Shown here piece by piece: positions 10,101-17,965 of a stretch of DNA of 64,000 bases (positions within the stretch are counted from its first letter, which is position 1; every line of letters begins with the position of its first letter). A program made the position numbers and the translations under genes. The stretch covers positions 1 to 64,000 of the forward strand of contig NZ_JAUDBQ010000009.1 of NCBI RefSeq assembly GCF_030372105.1. Reading direction: 5' to 3'. The notes under the pieces were generated by a model. It was not told the DNA's origin. It searched no databases and saw nothing but the letters and a program-made list of their open reading frames with translations. This DNA comes from Cellulomonas cellasea (GTDB lineage Bacteria; Actinomycetota; Actinomycetes; Actinomycetales; Cellulomonadaceae).

Positions 10101-11613
10101 CCAGCACCACTACGGGCAACGGCGTCGCGGAGCCCCGGTGGTCTGTGCGCGCCGCGACGAGCTCCTCGAGCTCCCCGACAACGGCCGTGCACGTGGCCGG
10201 GTTGTCGCCGAGGTGGTGGCCGAGTGGGCTGTGCGCGCTGGCGGTGTGCGGCAGCCAGGTGAGCCAACGCCACGCCAGGGCGGAGCGCGGTGACGCGACA
10301 GCGGCGACCACGACCTCCGCCGGGGAGTGCAGGCACACGATCTGCGCCATGAGGCTCCGGGCCACAGCCGCGGCGTGCAGCGGCGGCCCCGCGACCCCGA
10401 TGCCCCCGACCTCCCGCAGGCTCGCCACGAGGGGGACGCCCTCGACGTCCCTCAGGCTGGCCACCGTCTCCTCGAGGTCGGACCACACCTGCCCGTCGGA
10501 CTGCCCACGCGATGGCATGCGGATGGTGGTGCGGGACGTGTCCGTCCCAGTGCCGAGGCGCACCGAGAGGAAGTCGTCCTGATCGGGCCGGCGGCACCAC
10601 AGCAGCGGGTTGAGCGTGAGCGCGGCGGCGATGGCCTCTGCCGGGGAGGGGTGCTCGACGAGGCGCGTCGTCACCTCCTCGACGTGATCGGCGCGGACCT
10701 GCTCGGCGAGGAGGGCGAGGTCGGTGCGGAACTGTTCGGACTGCCGCCGCACCCGGCCACGCTCCCCGGTGCGGCGGTCCAACCAGGACCCGAGCATCAG
10801 CAGCGGGCTCAACCCGACGAACGCCAACGTGAAGACGTTGCGCGTCATTGCGTACATGGCGACGCCGAGCATCGCCGGCGCGAGCATCGCCAGCCACGGG
10901 AACCGCTGGGGTTTCGCTGGCTCCGGGGGCGTCGGCGCCTCGACGGTCTTCTCGGCGTACCGCGGGACGACCAGCGGGGGCCGGTTGAAGGCGACGACCG
11001 CTCCGGCGTGCTCGTCGTCCGTCGCCGCGTTGCGCAGCCGCTCAACCTGGAACGAGGTGTCGCCGAGGCGGACGACGTCGGCGGGGCCGAGCGTCGAGCG
11101 ACGGATGAGTCCCCCGTCCACCAGCACACCGTTGGAAGAGCCGTTGTCGACGATCTCGACGCCGTCGGCGACGATCAGGCGCGCGTGCCGCTGCGACACG
11201 GTGCGGTCGTTCAGTTGAACGGTTGCGGCGCTTCCACGCCCGATGGTGTGCACGCCCAGCGGGAGGAGCACCTCCAGGCCCCGATCAGGTCCGTTCAGGA
11301 TGACGAGCCGCGCAGCCGCATCGGCGAGGTCGCCGCCCGGTTCGACGAAGTGCCTGGCCGCCCGCGCGACAGCAACAGTGGACCCGGCCCGCAAGTGGGC
11401 GTCAAGGAGCGGCACCGTGCGGGGAAGCGTCCGGAACTCCGTGCCGCCCACAGGGCACACCCGCAGCTCGACGTCCCCTGGTGAGCCGCCCAGTGTCGGG
11501 TCGGCGCGCACCAGGGTGTCGGCGACGTCCCCGACGCGTGTCGCAGCGTCGGCTTCGATGACGACGGCGTCGGTGAGGCCGTCCGGGCGGCGCAGCAGGA
11601 GTCGGGTGCGCAT
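7144..11613 (-). CDS. EssC-type FHA-FtsK/SpoIIIE ATPase of a type VII secretion-like system
   Basis: 1489 aa. In order: a ubiquitin-like N-terminal region (about 1-95), an FHA domain (about 100-190, with GRGS, SQRHARL and DNGSSNG), two adjacent membrane segments (about 238-275), then three FtsK/SpoIIIE-type ATPase modules. Module 1 has a complete Walker A, GGTTGSGKS (675-683), and Walker B VIVVDEFAAL. Module 2 has a degenerate GTGGAGTST (999-1007) with LLLLDG. Module 3 has GLPGSGRTT (1281-1289). This single-chain FHA architecture resembles Firmicutes EssC more than mycobacterial EccCa/EccCb. The ATG at 11613 (MRTRLLLRRPDG) lies one base after the preceding stop; the frame upstream is non-homologous. 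It would energise export of the WXG100-type proteins encoded earlier in the operon. Confidence 0.9.
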   Translation of the reverse strand: MRTRLLLRRPDGLTDAVVIEADAATRVGDVADTLVRADPTLGGSPGDVELRVCPVGGTEFRTLPRTVPLLDAHLRAGSTVAVARAARHFVEPGGDLADAAARLVILNGPDRGLEVLLPLGVHTIGRGSAATVQLNDRTVSQRHARLIVADGVEIVDNGSSNGVLVDGGLIRRSTLGPADVVRLGDTSFQVERLRNAATDDEHAGAVVAFNRPPLVVPRYAEKTVEAPTPPEPAKPQRFPWLAMLAPAMLGVAMYAMTRNVFTLAFVGLSPLLMLGSWLDRRTGERGRVRRQSEQFRTDLALLAEQVRADHVEEVTTRLVEHPSPAEAIAAALTLNPLLWCRRPDQDDFLSVRLGTGTDTSRTTIRMPSRGQSDGQVWSDLEETVASLRDVEGVPLVASLREVGGIGVAGPPLHAAAVARSLMAQIVCLHSPAEVVVAAVASPRSALAWRWLTWLPHTASAHSPLGHHLGDNPATCTAVVGELEELVAARTDHRGSATPLPVVVLVVEDDAPIERGRLVRLAEEGPARGVHVIWCATRLPRLPAACRAFLVCHDGGVRGGSVLDRTWSDVTGEPVDEETTGQLGLHLAGVVDAGAPVEDETDLPRAVGYLSLAGHELADDPDAVIERWRETGSLIDRQGPPIPRRTDATLRAVIGQRVGGEFVLDLRSEGPHALVGGTTGSGKSEFLQAWVLGMAAAHSPDRVTFLFVDYKGGAAFADCVDLPHCVGLVTDLSPHLVRRALTSLRAELRHRERLLHRKKAKDLLTLERSGDPETPPALVIVVDEFAALVSEVPEFVDGVVDVAQRGRSLGLHLVLATQRPAGVIKDNLRANTNLRIALRTADEHDSTDILGSPMSAHFDPGVPGRGAVRTGPGRIAMFQTAYAGGRSSAESSDGNVEIETLAFGPGERWVVPSPPTDESAQDGPTDISRVVRTVARAAQEAGVRPPRRPWLPDLAAVYDLADLAVVDDTGLPLGVVDLPEEQRQAPFAYRPDDGALALFGTGGAGTSTALRTVAIGAGRACAAGFPVQVYGIDLGAGGLAMLEPLPHVGGIVDGSDAERVTRLIRTLLATVDERSMRYSQVRAGSITQYRALTGRPDEPRILLLLDGLSAFRDGWESDPGRAATFAAFRRIVSEGRPLGIHVVMTAERPGALPTALAGSVPRRIVMRQADDNAYGMLDVPADVLTAASPPGRAVPAGATHELQLAVGGGAADPAEQGAWIEGLAARLRSAGVGDAPSVRRLSSFVTLSSLPTSADGLPVLGVADDTLAPVGFEPHGTFLLAGLPGSGRTTVLTSIATSLRRFAPDGRLYYVGNRRSPVHAAPVWTETAVSAEDAAALARRLLPELAEPVAGDLGIVLVIESITDFLGGPAEQALAEAVKTGRRNDHLIVAESETSTWGSAWPLVAEVRNGRRGLVLQPDHLDGDPLFRTPFPRMARAEFPPGRGVVVESGRIRRVQAPVADDLSWPTAGIQALADNVTPHGADRIHEVPA

Positions 11614-11614
11614 C

Positions 11615-12274
11615 TCAGTCGCCCGTTGTCCCTGTGACGACGTGGACCGACCCGGCGATCGCGTCGAAGAGGCCCAACAGCGCGTCGCGCGCGCCAACAA
11701 GCGGGCTCGCGAAGGCCAGATAGACCAACTCAGCGCTGCCCGTCGGCTCCACCCAGTAGTCGACGACGAACGACTCGATGACCTGGTCACTCGCCTGCCC
11801 CACCAGCGACCCGACCTCGGTGCGCACAACACCACTTCGCACCCGTCGCAGGATGACGCCGAACTCGCCCTCGGTGAGCCCCACGGACTGCCCCGCCTCG
11901 GCGTCCTGACGCGTCGCCTCGGCTATCAGCGTCTTGCCGAGTTCCTCGAAATCCTCACCGGGCAGGGTGTGCACCGTGACCGACGCGGGAACCGGCATTC
12001 CTCCGGCCTCCATCAGCGACACGGCCATGAACTGGCCCCGACTCTGGGCGGCCCGCGCAGTCTGCTCGAGCAACTGCTGGGTAAGTGCCCGTCGCAGCGA
12101 GGCCCACGAGTCGACCCTCCCCAATTGCCGCTCCACGAGCGCGCCCACCGAACGCCGACGCTCGTCATCATCCGCGAGCTCGACGACTACCCACATGTCA
12201 GGGAGCAGCATGACCACACCACCGACACCGGCGACGCGCGCGTCCACACCCCCCATCACGCCGTCGCGGATCAC
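11615..12274 (-). CDS. Unknown protein of the type VII-like operon
   Basis: 219 aa, predicted soluble, mixed alpha/beta. The GTG at 12274 overlaps the upstream stop as GTGA; ATGs at residues 7 and about 22 (MLLPDMWVVVEL) are alternatives, the latter matching the likely domain start. No motif I can name. The stretch DMWVVVELADDDERRR and the C-terminal FVVDYWVEPTGSAELVYLAF suggest a compact beta-containing domain. It ends one base before the EssC-type gene, so it probably works with the secretion apparatus, perhaps as a substrate chaperone in the way EspG does for ESX systems, but no EspG similarity is evident. Confidence 0.7.
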   Translation of the reverse strand: MIRDGVMGGVDARVAGVGGVVMLLPDMWVVVELADDDERRRSVGALVERQLGRVDSWASLRRALTQQLLEQTARAAQSRGQFMAVSLMEAGGMPVPASVTVHTLPGEDFEELGKTLIAEATRQDAEAGQSVGLTEGEFGVILRRVRSGVVRTEVGSLVGQASDQVIESFVVDYWVEPTGSAELVYLAFASPLVGARDALLGLFDAIAGSVHVVTGTTGD

Positions 12275-12837
12275 CTCTCTACCGGCTTCAGCCGAGTGGA
12301 AGTCTCCGGACTGTCGCCGCCGCAGAACACGACATAGAGATCGTCTTCAATGTCGATCCAACACGTGGCGCGGGTTCCGTCCGGCAGGGTCACAGCCTCT
12401 TGTTCAGGCCATCCGGCCTTCCCCAGAGGAATGGATGGAAAAGAAGCCTCGAACTCGATTCCATACGAGCGCTCGATACCCGCGACAGCGTCCTCTTGGG
12501 CCGCGTACTCCATGAGTCGGTGATCAAAAAGGGCCTCCCGCTGCGCCTCGCGCTGGATCCCGTCGATGAGGCCGGCAAGTAGTGCCGAGATGATCATCAC
12601 GGAGCCCGTGATGAGTATCGCCGCAAGCGGACGCCGAGATCGAGATCGGTGATAGATCACGCGAATCACATGGATGCCAAATATGATGGACGACACGCCG
12701 CAGATAACTGCGATAAGGATCACAAGAGGCGAGGAGATATCCGAATCCACGGGCGGAGCGGGTAGTTCGGGCACAGGAACCAGAAGGACCCGGCTCACGA
12801 TGCCCCCGATGTGACGAAGGGCGTAAAGGAGCACCAT
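12271..12837 (-). CDS. Unknown two-pass membrane protein of the type VII-like operon
   Basis: 188 aa from the ATG at 12837, chosen because GAGG lies about 8 bases upstream and the longer frame would run deep into the preceding gene. Two strong hydrophobic segments (about residues 37-60 and 70-93) surround the basic loop YHRSRSRRP. A C-terminal soluble domain of about 90 residues contains WPEQEAVTLPDGTRATCWID. Base composition is visibly less GC-rich than in the surrounding core genes. No family recognised; it may be a membrane partner or immunity protein for the downstream or upstream secreted protein. Confidence 0.65.
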   Translation of the reverse strand: MVLLYALRHIGGIVSRVLLVPVPELPAPPVDSDISSPLVILIAVICGVSSIIFGIHVIRVIYHRSRSRRPLAAILITGSVMIISALLAGLIDGIQREAQREALFDHRLMEYAAQEDAVAGIERSYGIEFEASFPSIPLGKAGWPEQEAVTLPDGTRATCWIDIEDDLYVVFCGGDSPETSTRLKPVER

Positions 12838-12847
12838 GCTGCACGCC

Positions 12848-13447
12848 TCATGCGGTATCCACTGACCCGCCGAGGCGTACCGCCAATGAGTCGGTAATGA
12901 CATTGGTCTCCCACCCGAGTGCGTCGGTGAGATATGGGTGCTCGGAGTCGAACTGGCAGAGAACGATCTGGTCCGTACCGGGCGGGAGCACAAACCAGTT
13001 CATCTGCAGCATCACTTGCCGCGACGGGCGAGTCACAGTCTCCAAGATCTGCAGCACCGCTGGTCCAGCAGAGAGATTCCCGGGCACGGCCGCACAGTCC
13101 ATCACCCTCACACCTCGAGTGCGCGTCGGTCTTCCGGCCCAGCGAATCAGTTCCTCCTGCGTGAGGCGATGAGGCCGATCCGGGTCGACCACACGAATGG
13201 CGAGGGTCGCGGCCACCTCACAGGCCTGCCGGTCAGGCAGCCAGACTCCGGCAGACCAGGTACCAGGTTGGTTCGCGTGATGGCCTTCAAGCGCACCGAT
13301 CCCGGCAGCGACTGCCGTCGTGAACTCGTCCGGGATATCGCTGTTGGCGCCTAGACTGCCAGCTAGCTCAGCGCCCCCACCAATGTTCCACACGAGCCAG
13401 GTGTCACTCGCGCCCCATTCGAGGTCGATGATCGGTCGAGATCTCAC
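12848..13447 (-). CDS. Unknown protein following the putative type VII substrate
   Basis: 199 aa. The GTG at 13447 overlaps the stop of the 451-aa putative substrate gene as GTGA and has GAGAGG 9 bases upstream. No signal peptide or membrane segment. Its position directly after a large secreted-type protein is where an immunity protein or dedicated chaperone is often found, but the sequence has no recognisable motif, so this is inference from context. Codon use is more AT-tolerant than in neighbouring housekeeping genes. Confidence 0.65.
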   Translation of the reverse strand: MRSRPIIDLEWGASDTWLVWNIGGGAELAGSLGANSDIPDEFTTAVAAGIGALEGHHANQPGTWSAGVWLPDRQACEVAATLAIRVVDPDRPHRLTQEELIRWAGRPTRTRGVRVMDCAAVPGNLSAGPAVLQILETVTRPSRQVMLQMNWFVLPPGTDQIVLCQFDSEHPYLTDALGWETNVITDSLAVRLGGSVDTA

Positions 13448-14799
13448 AGTTTCAGCCTCTCAGCGCCCGTAGCCGCCGGTTCCACGATGTCGATCGTCGA
13501 CCTGCCGAGGTTCGCTGTGGTGTCCACTCGATCAACCCCGTAAACCACGGCGCCCCCCACCATGAGCAACCGACCACTTTCGATCGTCACATTCAACCTA
13601 TCGACCGCCTGCGGGCGCACCAATGACCGTCTCATTATGTCAAGGGCGGCGATATCCGCAGCCAGGTCACCGTGGCCGGCCATGGCAAGCCAGCGATGCG
13701 CTCCACTTGCCGATGCAACCTGCGCACGCGCTGCCCGAAATGCGCTTTGGTAGAGTTGCGGCGCGGCTCTACCCGCAGACATCAAATCGCGAAAGGTGAG
13801 TTTCACGGAACTGCGGGCCAGCACCGCTGGCCGCGCGGATACGGCCGTCGCGGCGATCGCCGGATTACCTGAGCGTTGGCTGATCTTGATGGCAGACCGA
13901 GCTGCCGCGCGAGCCGACCCAGAGAACGCCTTAGCGGTGGCGGCTAGTGCTCGTCCAGCCCCGAAGGTGGCGATACCAATCGCGCCAATCGCGACATTCT
14001 CCCACCCTTGCTCCCCTGTTGCCGCCAAAACTACGTCGGAGAACAATGCGGCCACACCGGCGATGATTGCTACAGCGGCGAGCGCCTGGCCGAGAAGCGG
14101 CACCCACCCCAAGAAGAGTGAAAGGAGACCCGCGACGGCGGCCACCGTGCCAGCGATGGACGAGATCGACTTGAGCGCCTCTACCCCCCAGTCCTCCCAC
14201 CACCCGTCACTCAATGCGTCATGGGCCACGGCCCGTCCGATGCCCTCTGCCGCTCGCTGAGCTGCTACGTCGCGGTCACGGACGACGACGTCAAGGTCGT
14301 CGCGCAAGCGCTGGAGCGCGCTCTCGCCGTCATTTACCGCGGTCCGGGCCTGCGTCAGCCGCCTCCCGGCCAGGCGACGCTCCTCGGCGGTGGTGTCTTC
14401 GTCAAGGCTCCCCCAAACTCGAGCCGCTATGGTGCGCTCCGTCGTGGCTGAATCGATCGCGTTCTGTGCCGTGCGGGCCCGCTCCAAGAGACTGTCGGCT
14501 TCCGCCTGCGCACGCTTCAGGGCAGCGGCGTAGGTCGAGAGCGCAGTGGCCACGGCCTCGTAGCGACTTTGCGCCTTTCCTACTTCGTCAGCCACATCTC
14601 GCGCCCTGGTGCGGACGGCTGCGACAGCGTCCGAGAGCATGTCCGGCGAGTCGGCAATGTCGTCGAGCTTCTTTGCCGCTTCCGTGATGTTCGTCGCGAC
14701 CGCCCGGTATTGCGCCGCATCGCGCTCGACTGCGTCCGGATCGCCCGGAACTGGGTCAGCCGTCGCCAAGGGAAACCAGGAGTAAGGGCGCGCGCTCAT
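13444..14799 (-). CDS. Putative type VII-secreted protein with long coiled-coil N-terminus and hydrophobic centre
   Basis: 451 aa. Residues about 20-190 are long amphipathic alpha-helices (Ala/Arg/Asp-rich, including AQYRAVATNITEAAKKLDDI and repeated RARDVADEV-like turns), as in the N-terminal targeting domains of LXG or T7SS_signal-type substrates. Residues about 212-280 are hydrophobic and Gly/Ala-rich (AVAGLLSLFLGWVPLLGQAL), resembling a membrane-inserting or translocation region. The C-terminal 170 residues are basic and helical, then end in a short beta-rich tail; no nuclease, NADase or other toxin motif is visible. The ATG at 14799 overlaps the preceding stop as ATGA. A secreted effector is likely; toxicity is unproven. 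Confidence 0.72.
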   Translation of the reverse strand: MSARPYSWFPLATADPVPGDPDAVERDAAQYRAVATNITEAAKKLDDIADSPDMLSDAVAAVRTRARDVADEVGKAQSRYEAVATALSTYAAALKRAQAEADSLLERARTAQNAIDSATTERTIAARVWGSLDEDTTAEERRLAGRRLTQARTAVNDGESALQRLRDDLDVVVRDRDVAAQRAAEGIGRAVAHDALSDGWWEDWGVEALKSISSIAGTVAAVAGLLSLFLGWVPLLGQALAAVAIIAGVAALFSDVVLAATGEQGWENVAIGAIGIATFGAGRALAATAKAFSGSARAAARSAIKISQRSGNPAIAATAVSARPAVLARSSVKLTFRDLMSAGRAAPQLYQSAFRAARAQVASASGAHRWLAMAGHGDLAADIAALDIMRRSLVRPQAVDRLNVTIESGRLLMVGGAVVYGVDRVDTTANLGRSTIDIVEPAATGAERLKL

Positions 14800-15086
14800 G
14801 CCTCACCGCGCAGTGCCCGGCCCAGTTCGACGTCGAGATCCTCGAAGCCGTCGGAGATGCCAATACAGGCGTCGGAGAGGGCAGCAATGTTCTCGACGAT
14901 CTTGGCTCGCCGGTCGTCCCAGCCGTGTGCGAAGTCCACGATGCAGGCCGCGAGGGCGGCATGGCCGACATGCTCCGCTGCCTGCGAACTGTTGGCATTA
15001 GCGTTTTCGAACTCCGTCGCGACGGCGCGCAGGTTGGTGCCCGCGTCTCGCAGGATCACGGTGTCGATGCTGAGCTTGCCGCTCAC
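14796..15086 (-). CDS. EspC/WXG100-like small type VII protein
   Basis: 96 aa, all-helical, of the size and style of WXG100/EspC-like type VII proteins: a first helix with RDAGTNLRAVATEFENAN, a second with HAALAACIVDFAHGWDDRR, then AKIVENIAALSDACIGISDGF. The GW in the central turn region fits the pattern. The GTG at 15086 is preferred over the GTG at 15107 because GAGGGGG lies six bases upstream. Probably a secretion partner or co-substrate of the 451-aa protein, with which it overlaps by ATGA. Confidence 0.75.
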   Translation of the reverse strand: MSGKLSIDTVILRDAGTNLRAVATEFENANANSSQAAEHVGHAALAACIVDFAHGWDDRRAKIVENIAALSDACIGISDGFEDLDVELGRALRGEA

Positions 15087-15169
15087 TCGGCCCCCTCGGG
15101 TGTGCACGGTCGTGGTGGCGCGGACGTGACAGGGCCGCCGTCGCCGGCCGGCGACGGCGGCCGCTGTCG

Positions 15170-15463
15170 TCAGCGCAGTCCAGCGGCGAGCTGGGCGTCG
15201 GCGTCCTCGAGGGTTGAGGCGGCCACCGTGAGGTACTGGCCGAGGCTCGTCAGGGCCGCGACTGTGTCGGTGGCGCCCTGGGTGAACTGGCGGTAGGACT
15301 CGCCGAATGCCACGGACGCCTGGTCGGTGACGAACCCCGAGGAGATGAGGGACTCGATGAACGCCTTGAGCTCATTGAGCTTGGTCGTGATCTCGTCCTG
15401 GCCAGCGGTCAGGCGGGTAGCCGCGTCCCGCATCTCCTGGTAGCTGACGTTGAGGTTGGCCAT
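15170..15463 (-). CDS. WXG100 family type VII secretion target
   Basis: 97 aa, an ESAT-6-like helical hairpin: helix 1 MRDAATRLTAGQDEITTKLN, turn SLISSGFVTDQAS, helix 2 VAFGESYRQFTQGATDTVAA. The tryptophan of the W-x-G turn is replaced, leaving S-x-G/SGF. The ATG at 15463 is behind GAAGGGCG. It is the first gene of the operon that ends with the EssC-type motor and is the expected exported dimer. The region 15464-15625 upstream should hold the operon promoter; a TAGCGT -10-like box is present there but its -35 is unclear. Confidence 0.88.
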   Translation of the reverse strand: MANLNVSYQEMRDAATRLTAGQDEITTKLNELKAFIESLISSGFVTDQASVAFGESYRQFTQGATDTVAALTSLGQYLTVAASTLEDADAQLAAGLR

Positions 15464-15625
15464 CAGATCGCCCTTCGATGATCGTGGAGTGCGAGGTGTC
15501 TGCGCCCCCTGGTGAGCCGCCGCACGGGCCGTCACGCTAGCGCGGACATATGCCACGCCCGGGGCTTATCCACAGATCTCACCTGAACGGAGGCGCGCAC
15601 ACGCACTGCGACACCGGCGCTCACA

Positions 15626-16081
15626 TCAGGCGCTCAGCACCACGGTCGCCGTGGCCAGCGCGCCCTGCTCCCGAGCCCGCAGCACGACGACGCCGATGTC
15701 GGCGAGCGATCCCTCGACGAGCACGGGCTGCCCGGCAGCCGAGTCGCCGGACCAACGCACCGCGACTGTCGGCGGCGGCGCGAACGGCACGCCCGGCGGC
15801 ATCTGCACCACCCCGGCGGCGCGCACGCGGGGGTCGGAGGCGGGCCGGACGACCACCGACTGCACGGCGGACAGCCGCTCGACGGTCCGCACCAGGTGCT
15901 GTTGGCGGCGCAATGAGGCATGGAACGTGACGGCGATGCTGCCCGATCCGCCGTCCACGGCGCCGGTCGCCAGGGAGTCGAAGCTGACGCCTCGGGTGGA
16001 GAACACGCTGGTCAGCGCCGTGAGGGTGCCGGGTCGATCGGCGCCGCGCACCAGGGCGACCCAGCGCTGGTCGACGGTCAT
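15626..16081 (-). CDS. ACT-domain protein (acetolactate synthase small-subunit-like)
   Basis: 151 aa. The N-terminal half is a clear ACT domain: WVALVRGADRPGTLTALTSV, FSTRGVSFDSLATG, and the strand IAVTFHASLRRQQHLVRTV. This is the fold that binds small effectors such as amino acids in regulatory subunits. It is shorter than a full IlvH/IlvN (about 160-170 aa) and no large acetolactate synthase subunit is adjacent, so it may be a stand-alone sensor. The ATG overlaps the stop of the malate dehydrogenase-like gene as ATGA, so the two are co-translated. Confidence 0.75.
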   Translation of the reverse strand: MTVDQRWVALVRGADRPGTLTALTSVFSTRGVSFDSLATGAVDGGSGSIAVTFHASLRRQQHLVRTVERLSAVQSVVVRPASDPRVRAAGVVQMPPGVPFAPPPTVAVRWSGDSAAGQPVLVEGSLADIGVVVLRAREQGALATATVVLSA

Positions 16082-17268
16082 GGGGCGCCCCCGGCAAGTG
16101 CGGTGCCGGTGACCGCAGCATCGCGCCCATCGGCAGCCGCGCTGCGGGCGGGGTCCACGCCCGACGCCGCCCCGTCCGCCGATGCCACGCCGCCGACGCT
16201 GCCGTACCCGACGTGGGCGAGCGTCGCGTCGATGCGGTCACGGCAGGCCAGCAGCCGCCGTTCCTCATCGGGCGCGAGGTCGTCCAGCAGGACGCGGGTC
16301 CACCCCTCGGGGCCGAGCACCACGGGGACCCCGAGCACACCGTCGAGGGGCGCGCCGGAGACTGTCACCTCGCCGGACAGCGCGACCTGCCCGGCGACGA
16401 CCGTGTCGCGGCCGTCGAGCAGGGTGTCGACGAGGCCGACCGTGGCGTTCGCGGTGCCATTCGCCGTCTTGGCGCCGCTGGTGTGCGTCATCCACGGCCT
16501 GGTGACCACACGCAGGTCCGGGGGCCAGGAGCCGATGAGGTCGAACGCCGCGCCCGTGTCGTCGGCCGCCACCTGGGTGAGCAGCTCCTGCGCGCGGACG
16601 ATCTCGTCGGAGAAGGTGTCGAGCGTCCTGCCGCGCCGCAGCCCCGCGAGCGCGTTGCGGCGCTCATCGGCGTCGAGCCCGCTGATCCGCACGGTCGACC
16701 ACAGCGGCGCCAGGTCCTCGCCGTGCTGCCCGGCCACGAATCCGCCGATGCGATGACGCCGCAGTCCCAGCGACACCGCGAGCTCCCGGCGGAACCGCAG
16801 CGTGTCGAGCCAGGCGCCCATGCCGATCACCCGATGCCGGCCGAGCGCCCGCGCCATGACCGCCACCCCCAGCTCCACCGGGTTGGACACCACGATCACG
16901 ACCTCATGCCCTGACCCGTGCTCCGCGATCGCCCGGGCGTACGACTCGAAGACCGGCAAGTTGTCCGCCGCGAGCTGGATGCGCGGCGTCGCGACCCCCG
17001 GCCGGGCGGGGGTGGTACGACCAGCGGCGACGACGATGACATCCGCGACGACATCGTCGGGGCTCAGTGCGACGTCGAGCAGCGGTGCGTGCTCGTCGTA
17101 GGCGTCGATCAGATCCGCGCGCAGGCCGTGAGTCGCCCGCGCGGACGCCCCGTGAGCGCGCCCGACGAGCTGGAGGCGGGACGACGTGGGGAGCACGCGC
17201 CGCTCGATGAGCTGCGTGCACACGTGTCGCCCGACATCCCCGGCTGCCCCCAGCACCGCCACGTCCAT
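16078..17268 (-). CDS. Malate/lactate dehydrogenase family protein
   Basis: 396 aa. The Rossmann dinucleotide loop GAAGDVGRHV starts at residue 7, followed by an MDH-like core: AAGRTTPARPGVATPRIQLA, VVIVVSNPVELGVAV, GMGAWLDTLRFR (substrate and NAD region) and GQHGEDLAPLWSTV (catalytic-His loop). The usual substrate-specificity arginine in the mobile loop (RKPG in malate dehydrogenases) is changed to PARPG, so the substrate is uncertain. It is longer than normal (about 330 aa) because of an Ala/Asp-rich tail of about 50 residues that is low complexity. Confidence 0.75.
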   Translation of the reverse strand: MDVAVLGAAGDVGRHVCTQLIERRVLPTSSRLQLVGRAHGASARATHGLRADLIDAYDEHAPLLDVALSPDDVVADVIVVAAGRTTPARPGVATPRIQLAADNLPVFESYARAIAEHGSGHEVVIVVSNPVELGVAVMARALGRHRVIGMGAWLDTLRFRRELAVSLGLRRHRIGGFVAGQHGEDLAPLWSTVRISGLDADERRNALAGLRRGRTLDTFSDEIVRAQELLTQVAADDTGAAFDLIGSWPPDLRVVTRPWMTHTSGAKTANGTANATVGLVDTLLDGRDTVVAGQVALSGEVTVSGAPLDGVLGVPVVLGPEGWTRVLLDDLAPDEERRLLACRDRIDATLAHVGYGSVGGVASADGAASGVDPARSAAADGRDAAVTGTALAGGAP

Positions 17269-17337
17269 CTTCGGAGACTAGGGGCCGCACGTGAACCTGG
17301 CGTTTCGGACGACGTCGATGCCCGATACGGTCCCCTC

Positions 17338-17883
17338 GTGACCACGCGCCTCGACACCCCTGCGTCCGTCCTCGCTGTGAGCCGCAGCCCTCTGCATGCG
17401 TTCAGCAAGGTGCCGCAGCCCGAGGTCCGGCTCGCCGCGGGGGTCGGCATCGAGGGCGACGCGCATGCGGGCAAGGACGTTCAGCACCTCTCACGACGGG
17501 CGGCTGTGCCGCCGCCGAACCTCCGCCAGGTCCACCTCATTCACGCCGAGCTGGCGACTGCGGGATTCTCCGTTCACCCTGGCGAGCTGGGCGAGAACAT
17601 CACGACCCGCGGCGTGGACCTGTTGTCGCTGCCGCGCGGAACCCGCCTGCACCTCGGAGAGCAGGCTGTCGTCGAGCTGACGGGCCTGCGCAACCCGTGC
17701 AAGCAGATCGACGGCTTTCAGCGGGGCCTGATGCGCCTGCTCGTCGGGCGGGCCGCCGACGGCACGATCGTCCGCAAGGCCGGCGTGATGAGCATCGTGC
17801 TGGTCAGCGGCATCGTCCGCCCCGACGACACGATCGACGTGGAACTCCCCGACGGCGCCCACGAGGCCCTCGCCCCGGTGTGA
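17338..17883 (+). CDS. MOSC domain-containing protein
   Basis: 181 aa. Typical MOSC features: SVLAVSRSPLHAFSK at the start, GIEGDAHAGKDVQHLSR, QVHLIHAELA, HPGELGENITTRGVDLLSLP and ELTGLRNPCKQIDGFQ, where the cysteine is the family's conserved residue thought to handle sulfur in molybdenum-cofactor sulfurase-like proteins. The start is the GTG at 17338 (VTTRLDTPASV); the frame extends upstream but through sequence antisense to the dehydrogenase. No operon partners. Confidence 0.88.
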   Translation: MTTRLDTPASVLAVSRSPLHAFSKVPQPEVRLAAGVGIEGDAHAGKDVQHLSRRAAVPPPNLRQVHLIHAELATAGFSVHPGELGENITTRGVDLLSLPRGTRLHLGEQAVVELTGLRNPCKQIDGFQRGLMRLLVGRAADGTIVRKAGVMSIVLVSGIVRPDDTIDVELPDGAHEALAPV

Positions 17884-17965
17884 CCACGTCGCGCCGGATC
17901 TCCGCTGTCCACAGCGAGAGATCGGACAGTGACCGAGATGTGCTGTTCTCGCTAGGTTCATCCGC

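Noticed and set aside
10327-11484. 385-codon plus-strand open frame
   Set aside because: Antisense shadow of the EssC-type gene.
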